From positions 496,001 to 560,000 of the forward strand of contig NZ_SMYL01000001.1 in NCBI RefSeq assembly GCF_004358105.1: 64,000 bases of DNA. Reading direction: 5' to 3'. Positions 44,043 to 52,486 of this stretch are shown piece after piece (the stretch's first letter is position 1; every line of letters begins with the position of its first letter). A program made the position numbers and the translations under genes. A model generated the notes under the pieces. The model was given only the letters and a program-made list of their open reading frames with translations, ran no database searches and was not told the origin of the DNA. This DNA is from Sapientia aquatica. GTDB taxonomy: Bacteria; Pseudomonadota; Gammaproteobacteria; Burkholderiales; Burkholderiaceae_D.

Positions 44043-46268
44043 ATGAAGAGACTTCTGTTCGCCATGATACTTTCCCTCACCAGCATTGCCTCACACGCCG
44101 ATAAGTTATCGCTTGAGCGCATTCATGCTGATCCTTCCCTATCCGGTCCGGGTGTTGGGCATTTGAAAATGTCGCCCGATGGTTCGCGCGTGACGTTTTT
44201 GCGCGGACGCAGCGACGATCGCTATCAGTTGGATTTGTGGGAATTCAATATTAAAGATAAATCGACGCACCGTTTGCTCGATTCCAAAGCCATGCTGCCA
44301 GAGGAGAAAATTTCTGACGCAGAAAAAGCCCGCCGCGAACGCACTCGCACGGCAGGATTCACAGGGATTTCGGATTACAGCTGGTCGCCCGATGGCAAAC
44401 AATTATTGGTGACCTTGGCCGGTAATCTGTATCTGGTCGAAGTTGCTCATACCGATAAGGCGCGTCAGATCGTAACGGGTGACGTGATTGATCCAAAAAT
44501 TTCGCCTAAAGGGCATTTTGTTTCGTTCGTGCGCGATCAAAATTTATTCACGATTGATTTAGCCAGCAACAAAGAAACCCAACTCACCACGGATGGCAAA
44601 GGTACGGTGCACAATGCCGAAGCCGAATTCGTGGCGCAAGAAGAGATGGATCAAACCAGCGGTTACTGGTGGGCGCCAGACGATTCCATGATCGCGTTTA
44701 AGAAGTTCGACGAAGCGCCAGTGCCAAACGCGCATCGCTATGAAATTTATGCCGACCATACCGAAGTCATCGAGCAGCGCTACCCAGCCGCTGGTGATCC
44801 AAACGTGTTGGTTAGTTTTGCCTTGGTTAAACCGACCGGTGGCGAGATTCGTAACGTAGATTTAGGCAAAGAAACCGACATCTATTTAGTCCGCGCTGAT
44901 TGGAGTGCCGATGCCAAGGAAGTAGTCTATCAGCGTCAAACTCGCGATCAAAAACGCTTGGATTTAGTCGCCGTGGATGCCGCGACTTTGGCGCAGCGCA
45001 ATTTGCTAACCGAGACAGCCTCAACCTGGGTGAGCTTAGCGCCGCGTCCGCACTATTTGGAAAAGACTAAACAATTTATCTGGGAATCCGAACGCAGCGG
45101 TCGTAATCATCTTTATTTGTACGACAACCAAGGCAAGCTGCTGCATGCAATTTCGTCGGGCGAATGGGGCATTGATCATATTTTGGCGGTCGATGAAAAA
45201 GCCGGCAAAGTCTATGTTGCGTCCAATCGCGATGCAGTGACCGATAAACAAGTCTACGCATTAGCGCTCGATGGCAGCACTGCGGACAAGCCAGTGCGTA
45301 TCACTAAAGTCGACGGCTGGCATGAAGCGCAGTTCTCTAACAAAGGCGAAGTCTTTATCGATACATTCTCCGATCCAGCAACGCCGCCGCAAGTTAGTGT
45401 TAATCATGCTGACGGAAGTTTGATTACGTGGCTGGAGCACAATGAACTCAACAGCACGCATCCTTACGCAAAGTACAAAGATGCGCATGTGCCTAAAGAA
45501 TTTGGCACGCTGACTTCGGCTGATGGCCAGACTTTGCACTACTCAATGTTAAAGCCATTACATTTTGATCCAAGCAAACGCTATCCCGTTTTCTTGAGCG
45601 TTTATGGTGGCCCACACGCGCAAGTCGTGACCCGCGCTTGGGGTGATTTTTTTGGTCAGTACATGGCACAGCGTGGCTATGTCGTGTTCAGTTTGGATAA
45701 CCGTGGCTCGTCGCGTCGTGAACGCAAATTTACCGATGTGATTTATAAAAACTTAGGTAAAAACGAGGTAGAAGATCAACTTGTTGGGATTGATTGGTTG
45801 GGCAAACAGCCGTATGTGGACGCCAAGCGGATTGGCGTGTTTGGTTGGAGCTATGGCGGATTTATGACCCTGCGCTTGTTGGAAGCCGCGTCGGACAAAA
45901 TCGCTTTGGGCGTTTCGGTTGCGCCGGTAACTGATTGGGCTTTGTACGATACGCATTACACCGAACAATTTATGACGCGCCCACAAGACAACGCCGATGG
46001 ATATTTGGATAGCAGTGTGTTGACGCACTTGGATGGCATTAAGTCGCCGTTGCTGCTGATCCACGGTATGGCAGACGACAATGTGTTGTTTACCAATACC
46101 ACGCGCTTTATTGATGCGATGCAGGACAAGGGGATTTTATTCAATATGATGACTTACCCGGGCGGCAAGCATGGCATTTCTAAGAAGTCGCATAATCTGC
46201 ACGTATTCCGCTCGATCAGTAATTTCTTTGATCAGCATTTTGGTGTGACGGATGTGGAAAAGAAGTAA
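44043..46268 (+). CDS. S9-family dipeptidyl peptidase (DPP IV-like)
   Basis: The 741-residue secreted peptidase has signal peptide MKRLLFAMILSLTSIASHA, an N-terminal beta-propeller domain (repeats such as FSWSPDGKQLL) and a C-terminal alpha/beta-hydrolase domain with Ser603 in GWSYGGF, Asp678 in GMADDN and His near 710 (GGKHGI). The double-Glu motif AQEEMDQ that binds the substrate N-terminus is present. It would release X-Pro dipeptides from peptides in the periplasm. It stands alone, with a terminator after it. Confidence 0.9.
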   Translation: MKRLLFAMILSLTSIASHADKLSLERIHADPSLSGPGVGHLKMSPDGSRVTFLRGRSDDRYQLDLWEFNIKDKSTHRLLDSKAMLPEEKISDAEKARRERTRTAGFTGISDYSWSPDGKQLLVTLAGNLYLVEVAHTDKARQIVTGDVIDPKISPKGHFVSFVRDQNLFTIDLASNKETQLTTDGKGTVHNAEAEFVAQEEMDQTSGYWWAPDDSMIAFKKFDEAPVPNAHRYEIYADHTEVIEQRYPAAGDPNVLVSFALVKPTGGEIRNVDLGKETDIYLVRADWSADAKEVVYQRQTRDQKRLDLVAVDAATLAQRNLLTETASTWVSLAPRPHYLEKTKQFIWESERSGRNHLYLYDNQGKLLHAISSGEWGIDHILAVDEKAGKVYVASNRDAVTDKQVYALALDGSTADKPVRITKVDGWHEAQFSNKGEVFIDTFSDPATPPQVSVNHADGSLITWLEHNELNSTHPYAKYKDAHVPKEFGTLTSADGQTLHYSMLKPLHFDPSKRYPVFLSVYGGPHAQVVTRAWGDFFGQYMAQRGYVVFSLDNRGSSRRERKFTDVIYKNLGKNEVEDQLVGIDWLGKQPYVDAKRIGVFGWSYGGFMTLRLLEAASDKIALGVSVAPVTDWALYDTHYTEQFMTRPQDNADGYLDSSVLTHLDGIKSPLLLIHGMADDNVLFTNTTRFIDAMQDKGILFNMMTYPGGKHGISKKSHNLHVFRSISNFFDQHFGVTDVEKK

Positions 46269-46338
46269 GGCGTTACGCAAATAAAAACTGAGTTTATTGC
46301 AGCATCGCTCGAATAAACTCAGGAATCATTCAGATCAA

Positions 46339-46375
46339 GGCGCTAGATTATTTTTATAATTTAGCGTCTTTTTTT
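46339..46375 (+). terminator. Rho-independent terminator of the S9 peptidase gene
   Basis: A 13-bp stem with two wobble pairs (46339-46351 with 46356-46368) and a TTTT loop runs into seven T. It overlaps the last codons of the CZB gene on the other strand. A separate perfect 11-bp inverted repeat (CTGAGTTTATT, 46288-46322) lies between it and the peptidase stop. Confidence 0.8.
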
Positions 46376-46707
46376 AATGCGATTAATGCAACGCCAAGCT
46401 GAGCCAGGGATTTGTAAAATGGCGTCCCATCAGCAATCATCGCTTTGGCACTTTCATACTCGCCTAGATTGATTTGTCGCGCTACTTTGGATGCTTGAAC
46501 GTGGAAAGCATCGTGCGCTTCGATGCAAGGCTTATAGGATTTTAAGAATTTGTATTTGCGCTCGGCTTCGCCCGACAACCACGCACCCAACTCGCAACGA
46601 TCGGATTTGGCAATGATGGAATCGTCCAATTGCCATTTCGATTCAATCGCGGCAATGAATTTGTCCTTTAATTCTTTATCTTTTTCATAGACGCTGCGTA
46701 AATCCAT
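46354..46707 (-). CDS. Stand-alone CZB (zinc-binding) domain protein
   Basis: The 117-residue protein is a single CZB domain: RCELGAWLSG (Cys near 38) and the helix ending HDAFHVQAS with two His. CZB domains sense zinc or hypochlorous acid at the ends of chemoreceptors and diguanylate cyclases. The first His ligand expected in the N-terminal helix is not apparent (ESKWQLD), so metal binding may be altered. No attached signalling domain. A GGAG site precedes the ATG. Confidence 0.75.
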   Translation of the reverse strand: MDLRSVYEKDKELKDKFIAAIESKWQLDDSIIAKSDRCELGAWLSGEAERKYKFLKSYKPCIEAHDAFHVQASKVARQINLGEYESAKAMIADGTPFYKSLAQLGVALIALKKDAKL

Positions 46708-46770
46708 GTTTATCTCCTGAGTTGAAAAGACCCCAACTCAGTGTAGTAGGAGATTCGTTAATTTCAATCT

Positions 46771-47424
46771 TTATTTAATTAATGGCAAGACTACCGGCCA
46801 GACATTGTCAAGCATGCGCGGATGGGCCGCCGCGATTAAGTGAATGTGATCGGCTTGGAACAACTCTGGCTTATCCGCCACGCCTTCGAGTAGGAAGGGC
46901 ACTAGCGGCAGTTTCAATTCCTTAGCAATTTTTCCATACATGCCGGTAAATTGATCGGTGTAGGTTTTGCCGTAATTAGGTGGAATTTGCATGCCGACCA
47001 AGACGACTTTGGCCTTGGCTTCTTGGCAAGCGCTAATCATGGCGCGGAAATTTTGTTCCGATGCCGATAGCGGTAATCCCCTTAGTCCGTCATTACCACC
47101 TAATTCTATGATGACGACATTCGGCTGGTACTTTTTGAGTAAGGCGGGTAAGCGCGCTAAGCCGCCGCTAGTCGTGTCGCCGCTGATGCTGGCATTGGTG
47201 ACGGTAACACTTAATTTTTTCTCTTGAATACGTTGCTCCATCAATGCTACCCAACCAGTGCCGCGCGCTAAGCCGTATTCAGCCGATAAACTATCGCCTA
47301 ACACAAGTAACGATTTTGGTGCAGAATAGGCGGTCTCGATTTGGCATAGCAAAATCAACATACCAAACAGCGAGTTGATAGCCAAATTTAATAACCATTT
47401 CTTAGTCAGGCGGCGTTGTTGCAT
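46771..47424 (-). CDS. tesA: Arylesterase/lysophospholipase TesA-like (SGNH hydrolase)
   Basis: The 217-residue secreted esterase has a signal peptide ending AYSA (residue 35), the SGNH block I GDSLS (Ser45), block III GGND and block V DHIHL with the catalytic Asp/His. TesA-type enzymes cleave thioesters and lysophospholipids in the periplasm. Its ATG overlaps head-to-head with the ABC ATPase ATG on the other strand (CATG), and GGGAG upstream lies inside that gene. The tesA/ybbA pairing is also seen in E. coli. Confidence 0.9.
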   Translation of the reverse strand: MQQRRLTKKWLLNLAINSLFGMLILLCQIETAYSAPKSLLVLGDSLSAEYGLARGTGWVALMEQRIQEKKLSVTVTNASISGDTTSGGLARLPALLKKYQPNVVIIELGGNDGLRGLPLSASEQNFRAMISACQEAKAKVVLVGMQIPPNYGKTYTDQFTGMYGKIAKELKLPLVPFLLEGVADKPELFQADHIHLIAAAHPRMLDNVWPVVLPLIK

Positions 47425-48154
47425 GAATCATTTACTCCCAGAGAATCAGACTGATTTAAATCCATCGGCACCGGCGGCAATTTCGGTGATTAATCTTACC
47501 AAGCGCGTGGTCGATGCCAGCGGTGAACTCACTATTTTGGATGACGTGAATTTTACCGTACCTGCCAGCCAAACGATTGCTATCGTGGGATCGTCCGGTT
47601 CAGGGAAATCGACTTTGCTGGGCTTAATGGCCGGTTTGGATGTGCCTAGCTCTGGGACTGTGCAGATCGATGGCGTTGATATTTTTAAACTCGATGAAGA
47701 CGGCAGGGCGGCGTTGCGCAAGCAAAAGCTGGGATTTGTGTTTCAGTCTTTTCAATTATTGGGACATTTAACCGCCTTGGAAAATGTGATGCTGCCCTTG
47801 GAATTGCGCGGCGATCAGTTTGCTGCCTCCGAAGCAAAGGACAAAGCCGCGCATATGTTAGCGCGTGTCGGCTTGGCTAGTCGCTTAAAACATTATCCGA
47901 AATATTTATCCGGCGGCGAGCAGCAGCGGGTGGCCTTGGCGCGTGCTTTTGTGACCGAACCGCCACTGTTATTTGCAGACGAACCAACTGGCAGCTTAGA
48001 TGTGGTTACCGGCGCAGCGGTGATGGAGTTGATGTTTGCCCTTAATCGCGAACGCGGTTCAACGTTGGTCCTTGTGACCCACGATCCCAAAGTGGCCGAG
48101 CAATGCTCCCGAGTCCTCACCATTGCTGGCGGAAAGTTAATTTTAACAGGCTAA
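47423..48154 (+). CDS. ABC transporter ATP-binding protein (YbbA/LolD-like)
   Basis: The 243-residue ATPase has Walker A GSSGSGKST, the Q-loop FQSFQLL, the signature LSGGEQQRVALARA, Walker B LLFADEPTG and the H-loop VTHDP. It resembles YbbA, which works with the FtsX-like permease YbbP. No permease gene follows; the next gene is a glycosyltransferase. The ATG at 47423 is preferred over a TTG at 47375 that would extend into tesA. No strong ribosome-binding site is seen. Confidence 0.88.
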   Translation: MNHLLPENQTDLNPSAPAAISVINLTKRVVDASGELTILDDVNFTVPASQTIAIVGSSGSGKSTLLGLMAGLDVPSSGTVQIDGVDIFKLDEDGRAALRKQKLGFVFQSFQLLGHLTALENVMLPLELRGDQFAASEAKDKAAHMLARVGLASRLKHYPKYLSGGEQQRVALARAFVTEPPLLFADEPTGSLDVVTGAAVMELMFALNRERGSTLVLVTHDPKVAEQCSRVLTIAGGKLILTG

Positions 48155-48266
48155 ATCGACGTCATATTCTTGACATGTGTTGCACATAAACTGGTTGGTT
48201 ATGAATAAACGCTGCGTACACCGATCGTGCCCAGCGGATTAATCGTAACCATTCTGGAACCCATAC

Positions 48267-49415
48267 ATGCAACAACAACGCGTATTGATGATTAGCGTCT
48301 CGGCCGGTTCGGGACATGTTCGCGCCGCCGAAGCTCTGTTAGAAGTCACTCCCCAATTCCACGATGTTCATGCGCAGCATATCGACGTGATGCATCACGT
48401 TAGTCGCAGTTTTAAAGGCGTCTACAGCGACTTCTACAAACACTTAATTCAACATGCTCCCGCTCTGTGGGCTTATCTGTACAAAAAAACCGACGACGCG
48501 CAACAGACTGATATCAGTACATTATTGCGCCGTTCGATTGAGCGGTTTTGCACCAAGGATTTAATTCGTAAAATCAACGAATTCCAGCCCGACCACATTG
48601 TTTGCACCCATTTTTTACCGGCGGAATTACTGTCCCGTGAAATCAAGCAAGGCCGCATGACTTGCCCAGTGTGGGTGCAAGTAACCGATTTTGATTTGCA
48701 CAACTTGTGGGTGCAGCCCAATATGAGCGGCTTTTTTGCGGCCAATCACGAAGTCGCGTTTAAGATGCGCGAACGCGGCATTGCGCCCGAAATGGTGCAT
48801 GTCACTGGCATACCAGTTTCCCAAGTATTTTTGCAAGCCAAACAAATTCCCAATGCCAAACAGCTCAACCGTGCTGAACTCGGTTTGCAGGTCGATGTGC
48901 CGACCATATTGATCCTCAACGGCGGCGCGCGCATTGGTACGGTGAGTGAGATTGCTGAACGCTTATTGCGCTGCAACCCCCAACTGCAAGTGATTTCGGT
49001 GGCGGGAAATAATCCCCAGCGCTTGCAAGAATGTCAGAAATTAGCCACCCAATATCCGGGTCGTTTGGTTGCTATTGGTTTTAGTAAAACCATCGAAAAA
49101 CTCATGGCTGCGAGCGATATGGTGGTCACTAAGCCGGGTGGCTTAACTAGTTCGGAATGCTTGATTATGGGTTTGCCGATGATTTTGGTCGATCCGATTC
49201 CGGGGCAAGAAGAACGTAATGGTGATTTTTTGATGGAACAAGGCGCTGCGTTGAAAGTGCACGATATTGCCGGACTCGATTATAAAGTCCGCCAATTATT
49301 GGCCGATCCAAATCGCTTGGAGACGATGCGAAATAATATGCTGGAGATGGGCAAACCGTCGGCAGCTAACGATGTATTAACGCGTGTTCTGGAGAAAACT
49401 CATGCCGCAAGCTAA
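48267..49415 (+). CDS. MGDG synthase-like glycosyltransferase (GT28 type)
   Basis: The 382-residue protein begins VLMISVSAGSGHVRAAEAL, typical of MGDG synthase-type glycosyltransferases that add a sugar to diacylglycerol, and has the GT28 C-terminal donor site TKPGGLTSSECLIMGLPMI and PGQEERN. It likely makes a glycolipid at the inner membrane, with UDP-sugar as donor; the sugar and acceptor are unknown. It overlaps the following membrane protein gene by 14 bases. Confidence 0.85.
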   Translation: MQQQRVLMISVSAGSGHVRAAEALLEVTPQFHDVHAQHIDVMHHVSRSFKGVYSDFYKHLIQHAPALWAYLYKKTDDAQQTDISTLLRRSIERFCTKDLIRKINEFQPDHIVCTHFLPAELLSREIKQGRMTCPVWVQVTDFDLHNLWVQPNMSGFFAANHEVAFKMRERGIAPEMVHVTGIPVSQVFLQAKQIPNAKQLNRAELGLQVDVPTILILNGGARIGTVSEIAERLLRCNPQLQVISVAGNNPQRLQECQKLATQYPGRLVAIGFSKTIEKLMAASDMVVTKPGGLTSSECLIMGLPMILVDPIPGQEERNGDFLMEQGAALKVHDIAGLDYKVRQLLADPNRLETMRNNMLEMGKPSAANDVLTRVLEKTHAAS

Positions 49416-49974
49416 TCAACTTCACTCGCCATCCATCGTTGATCGGGTTCGCTCTGTGTGGACCAAGTTTTTACAAGAACTCGATGTAAAACAATTTTTA
49501 TTGCTGTTTGTGTTCGTGTTTGTGCTGGGCTTTTTCTTCGCTAAAGTCGAAATCCAAATCGAAGGCTCCGAAGGCTGGGCCGCCAGTTTGCCTACGTGGC
49601 GGATCGAGCAGCATTGGTTGTTGACCTTGTTCTGGGGTGGGCGCGCCATGACCGGTTATCATGCTTGGGTATTTACCTTCATCGGCTTGATTTTTCATTT
49701 GCCGGTATTTTTAATGGGTAAGTGGAATTGGAAAATCGAAGGCCGTATCGTGGCATCGGTGATGCTGTTTTGGGTGATTGAGGATTTTTTATGGTTTGTG
49801 TTGAATCCGGCTTTTGGCTTAGCGCGTTTTGATCCAATCAACGTTACTTGGCATCGTCATTGGTGGGGTGGTGCGCCAGTCGATTATTGGTTTGCGTTGG
49901 GAATTGGCTTGGTGATGATGGCGAACTGCTTTACCGAAAAAGTGGATAAACCAGGCTTTGATGAGCCGGTTTGA
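49402..49974 (+). CDS. Membrane protein coupled to the glycosyltransferase
   Basis: The 190-residue protein has about four hydrophobic segments (about residues 31-47, 85-100, 115-130 and 150-170) and is rich in Trp. The ATG at 49402 lies inside the end of the glycosyltransferase gene and follows GGAG at good distance. I recognise no family. Overlap with the glycosyltransferase suggests a shared role, perhaps membrane recruitment or modification of the same lipid. Confidence 0.6.
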   Translation: MPQANQLHSPSIVDRVRSVWTKFLQELDVKQFLLLFVFVFVLGFFFAKVEIQIEGSEGWAASLPTWRIEQHWLLTLFWGGRAMTGYHAWVFTFIGLIFHLPVFLMGKWNWKIEGRIVASVMLFWVIEDFLWFVLNPAFGLARFDPINVTWHRHWWGGAPVDYWFALGIGLVMMANCFTEKVDKPGFDEPV

Positions 49975-50001
49975 TCGGTCAGGAATGTAGCAGGGAAAAT
50001 G

Positions 50002-50032
50002 AAAAATCGCCGCAACGACTGCGGCGATTTTT
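50002..50032. terminator. Bidirectional terminator
   Basis: A perfect 13-bp stem AAAAATCGCCGCA/TGCGGCGATTTTT with an ACGAC loop lies between convergent genes ending at 49974 and 50051, with T runs in both directions. Confidence 0.9.
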
Positions 50033-50050
50033 ATTTGGATTGCGCTTGCT

Positions 50051-50734
50051 TTAGGCTTGGTTTAAGTGCAGCGCATGCAGAACCCGCGCACTCAATTCGC
50101 CGGGGCTGCGTGCAATGACTTCATCGGGAATGTCAAACTTTTCGGTCAAACGTTGGTAGTCCTCAAAACCATATGACACGATAAAAGGATGCATGCCACT
50201 GGCCAACGCCGCGTTGTAATCTTTGTGCTCGTCGCCGCAAACATAGCTCAACGCGGGATTGATGCCGAAGTGGTTGCGTAACTCTTTAAACGTGGCGATT
50301 TTGTTTTCTTTGACTGGAATATGCTGCATGAAATCAATCTGCTTAATATCGATTCCGTGGCGCAGAAATAGTCTAGCCAGCGTTTCAATCGGCTCATTCG
50401 TGATATTGCGCGTCACAATGCCGACCACTACATCGGGCGCGTCAATCAAACGCTGCATCAAGGCGGCAATTCCCGGATACAGCTGGGCTTCGTCGCGGTA
50501 GACGTCAGTTAATGTTTCAATCAGTTTTTTGCGATGGCTGAGTTGCTTTTTAATGTTGCGTGGGAATTCTTTAAAGCCGCCCATGTATTTGAACAAATTG
50601 TGGCGTTTTTGGAAATTGTCTTCGTTTCCCAACGCCATTCCATGTTGGGAAAACGTGGAAGTGATCGCGCTAAAGGCGTCAATCGTGGTGCCGTCGGCAT
50701 CCAGAATAATTAATCGTTTATTACTTTTATACAT
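50051..50734 (-). CDS. HAD-family hydrolase
   Basis: The 227-residue protein has HAD motif I ILDADGTTIDAF, motif II VTRNIT, a Lys in VKENKIATF and motif IV CGDEHKDYNAA. A helical cap lies between motifs I and II (about 35-85). The substrate cannot be inferred. The DADGT in place of DxDGT with aliphatic residues is a normal variant. A possible operator-like inverted repeat lies 86 bases upstream. Confidence 0.8.
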   Translation of the reverse strand: MYKSNKRLIILDADGTTIDAFSAITSTFSQHGMALGNEDNFQKRHNLFKYMGGFKEFPRNIKKQLSHRKKLIETLTDVYRDEAQLYPGIAALMQRLIDAPDVVVGIVTRNITNEPIETLARLFLRHGIDIKQIDFMQHIPVKENKIATFKELRNHFGINPALSYVCGDEHKDYNAALASGMHPFIVSYGFEDYQRLTEKFDIPDEVIARSPGELSARVLHALHLNQA

Positions 50735-51140
50735 AGTTTTCTAAAATAAACGTTGAAGGGAACCGCTGAAATGATATTCAAAAGAAGCCCGAACTTAATC
50801 TGAAGTATGGCGCTGTTGTTTGACAGGAATATGTCAAGAACCCGAAATAGAGGAAATGTGTTGCTAGATTGGGATAGTTGTTTGCTGGATGGCTAGATTG
50901 CGATGTACCAACGATAGCCGACACACGGATTGCAGAGTTGGGAGAAATAGATTCGGATTAGCTCATGCGCGTGTAACCCAAACTCGAAAAATCCGTGCTT
51001 AAACGCGAATATCAACTTTAAGCTATGATGTGCAGCGCGCTGGATGATTCTTCGTAAAGTTGAATGACCGGCCTTGAAAAGTCTGCTTTCATGACTATTT
51101 CCGACACTTGTAATTTCATTATTTTAAAAGGGAGTTAGAT
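50735..51140. other. Divergent intergenic region between the HAD and WrbA-like genes
   Basis: No reading frame of note. It holds an inverted repeat (50820-50837) and a possible -10 TATGAT (51023-51028) without a good -35, 113 bases before the WrbA-like gene. Confidence 0.5.
50820..50837. promoter_or_regulatory. Inverted repeat, possible operator
   Basis: TTGACA-N6-TGTCAA is a perfect dyad. It includes the T-N11-A pattern of LysR-type sites. It lies 86 bases upstream of the HAD start and 303 upstream of the WrbA-like gene. Which gene it serves is unclear. Confidence 0.35.
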
Positions 51141-51695
51141 ATGACTAAAGTTGCTGTGGTATTTCATAGTGGTTACGGACACACTGTTAAACAGGCGGAA
51201 GCCGTCGCCAAAGGTGCTAATGGCGAATTGATCGCCATTGACGCAGAAGGCAATATCACTGAGGCGCAATGGGCAACTTTAAACGCAGCAGATGCGATTA
51301 TTTTTGGCTCACCAACGTATATGGGAACAGTAAGCTGGCAGTTTAAGAAGTTCGCTGACGCGTCTTCTAAAGCATGGTTTAGCCAACAATGGAAAGACAA
51401 AGTGTTTGGCGGTTTCACGAATTCCGCCTCGATGAATGGCGATAAGCACTCGACCTTGCATTACTTCATGACTTTAGCAATGCAACACGGTGGCGTGTGG
51501 GTTGGTCTGGGTTTGTTGCCATCGAATGCGAAGTCAGCTAAGCGTGACGACATCAACTACGTGGCTTCATCAGCTGGCGCGATGATGCAAACACCGTCGG
51601 ATGCGAGCGTCGATGAAGTTAATGCAGGTGATTTGGAAACAGCGCGTTTGTATGGTGAACGTGTTGCTAAAATTACTGGTAAATTTGGCGCGTAA
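51141..51695 (+). CDS. WrbA-like flavodoxin-family protein
   Basis: The 184-residue protein has the flavodoxin fold with FMN phosphate loop HSGYGHTVKQAE, SPTYMGTVSWQFKKFAD and GGFTNSASMNGDKHSTL. It resembles NAD(P)H:quinone oxidoreductases of the WrbA group, which reduce quinones by two electrons and protect against oxidative stress, but is slightly shorter than WrbA and lacks its inserted segment, so a looser name is used. An AAAGGGAG site precedes the ATG. Confidence 0.85.
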   Translation: MTKVAVVFHSGYGHTVKQAEAVAKGANGELIAIDAEGNITEAQWATLNAADAIIFGSPTYMGTVSWQFKKFADASSKAWFSQQWKDKVFGGFTNSASMNGDKHSTLHYFMTLAMQHGGVWVGLGLLPSNAKSAKRDDINYVASSAGAMMQTPSDASVDEVNAGDLETARLYGERVAKITGKFGA

Positions 51696-51716
51696 TTGCC
51701 GGATTTTCGGTATCTG

Positions 51717-51733
51717 AAAAAGGGAGCTTAGGC
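51717..51733 (+). terminator. Rho-independent terminator after the WrbA-like gene
   Basis: AAAAAGGGAGC-TTAG-GCTCCTTTTTTT: an 11-bp stem counting A-T pairs and one wobble, with a four-base loop and a T tract that continues to 51743. Confidence 0.85.
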
Positions 51734-51856
51734 TCCTTTTTTTGCCTAGGTCATCCTTGCTGGATGCTTGGGTCAATCAGCGAGGGCGCCCGCGAGCAAC
51801 GCCCTAACCGTTTAATTGATTACTCGGGTGTGTAGCAATTGAATAGGCGTGATTGC

Positions 51857-52474
51857 CTAGACAACTGCCACCATTACCCCCGCCATGAGCACCAAACATC
51901 CCGCTACGCGCTCGGTAATGACAGCATATTTTTGCTGGGTCAAGGTGCTGCTAGCCTTGGAGGCCAATGCGCCGTAGCCTAATAAAATAAAGAATTCCGG
52001 CACGATCGAGCAGGCTGCCAAGATCAGCATTTGCCAACCGATCGATGCGGTCGGATCTATAAATTGCGGCAAGATGGAGACAAACATTAATAGAGACTTG
52101 GGATTTGATAATTGCAGCAATGCCGCTGCTCGAAAAATATGCCAACCCGAACTGTTACTGGCATCCAATTTGGACAAGGTAATAGGTGACACTTTGCCGA
52201 AAATCGCTGACAAGCCGAGGTAGATCAAGTAGGCCGCACCCAGCCATTTGATGACATGAAAAATATCCGGCGACGCGGCAATCAATCCACCGATTCCGGT
52301 TGCGGACAGCGCAAAATACAGCGCGTTGGCGGCGAGAATTCCACTGGTGACGCATAACGCGCCGCGCTGCCCGCGAGCGATGCCGTAGGCCACCACCATA
52401 ATGACGGCGGGGCCAGGAGAGAGAGAAAGAGCCGCTTCGGTAGCGGTAAATAGCCAAATGCTAGGAGTACTCAT
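51857..52474 (-). CDS. LysE/RhtB family amino-acid exporter
   Basis: The 205-residue membrane protein has six hydrophobic segments and the RhtB signature SLSPGPAVIMVVAYGIARGQRGAL and QLSNPKSLLMFVSILPQF. It exports amino acids or related metabolites, perhaps homoserine or sulfur amino acids given the metY neighbour, but that is inference. It is the last gene of a minus-strand operon metY-hydrolase-rhtB with a 12-base gap. Confidence 0.88.
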   Translation of the reverse strand: MSTPSIWLFTATEAALSLSPGPAVIMVVAYGIARGQRGALCVTSGILAANALYFALSATGIGGLIAASPDIFHVIKWLGAAYLIYLGLSAIFGKVSPITLSKLDASNSSGWHIFRAAALLQLSNPKSLLMFVSILPQFIDPTASIGWQMLILAACSIVPEFFILLGYGALASKASSTLTQQKYAVITERVAGCLVLMAGVMVAVV

Positions 52475-52486
52475 TGTTTATTCTTG

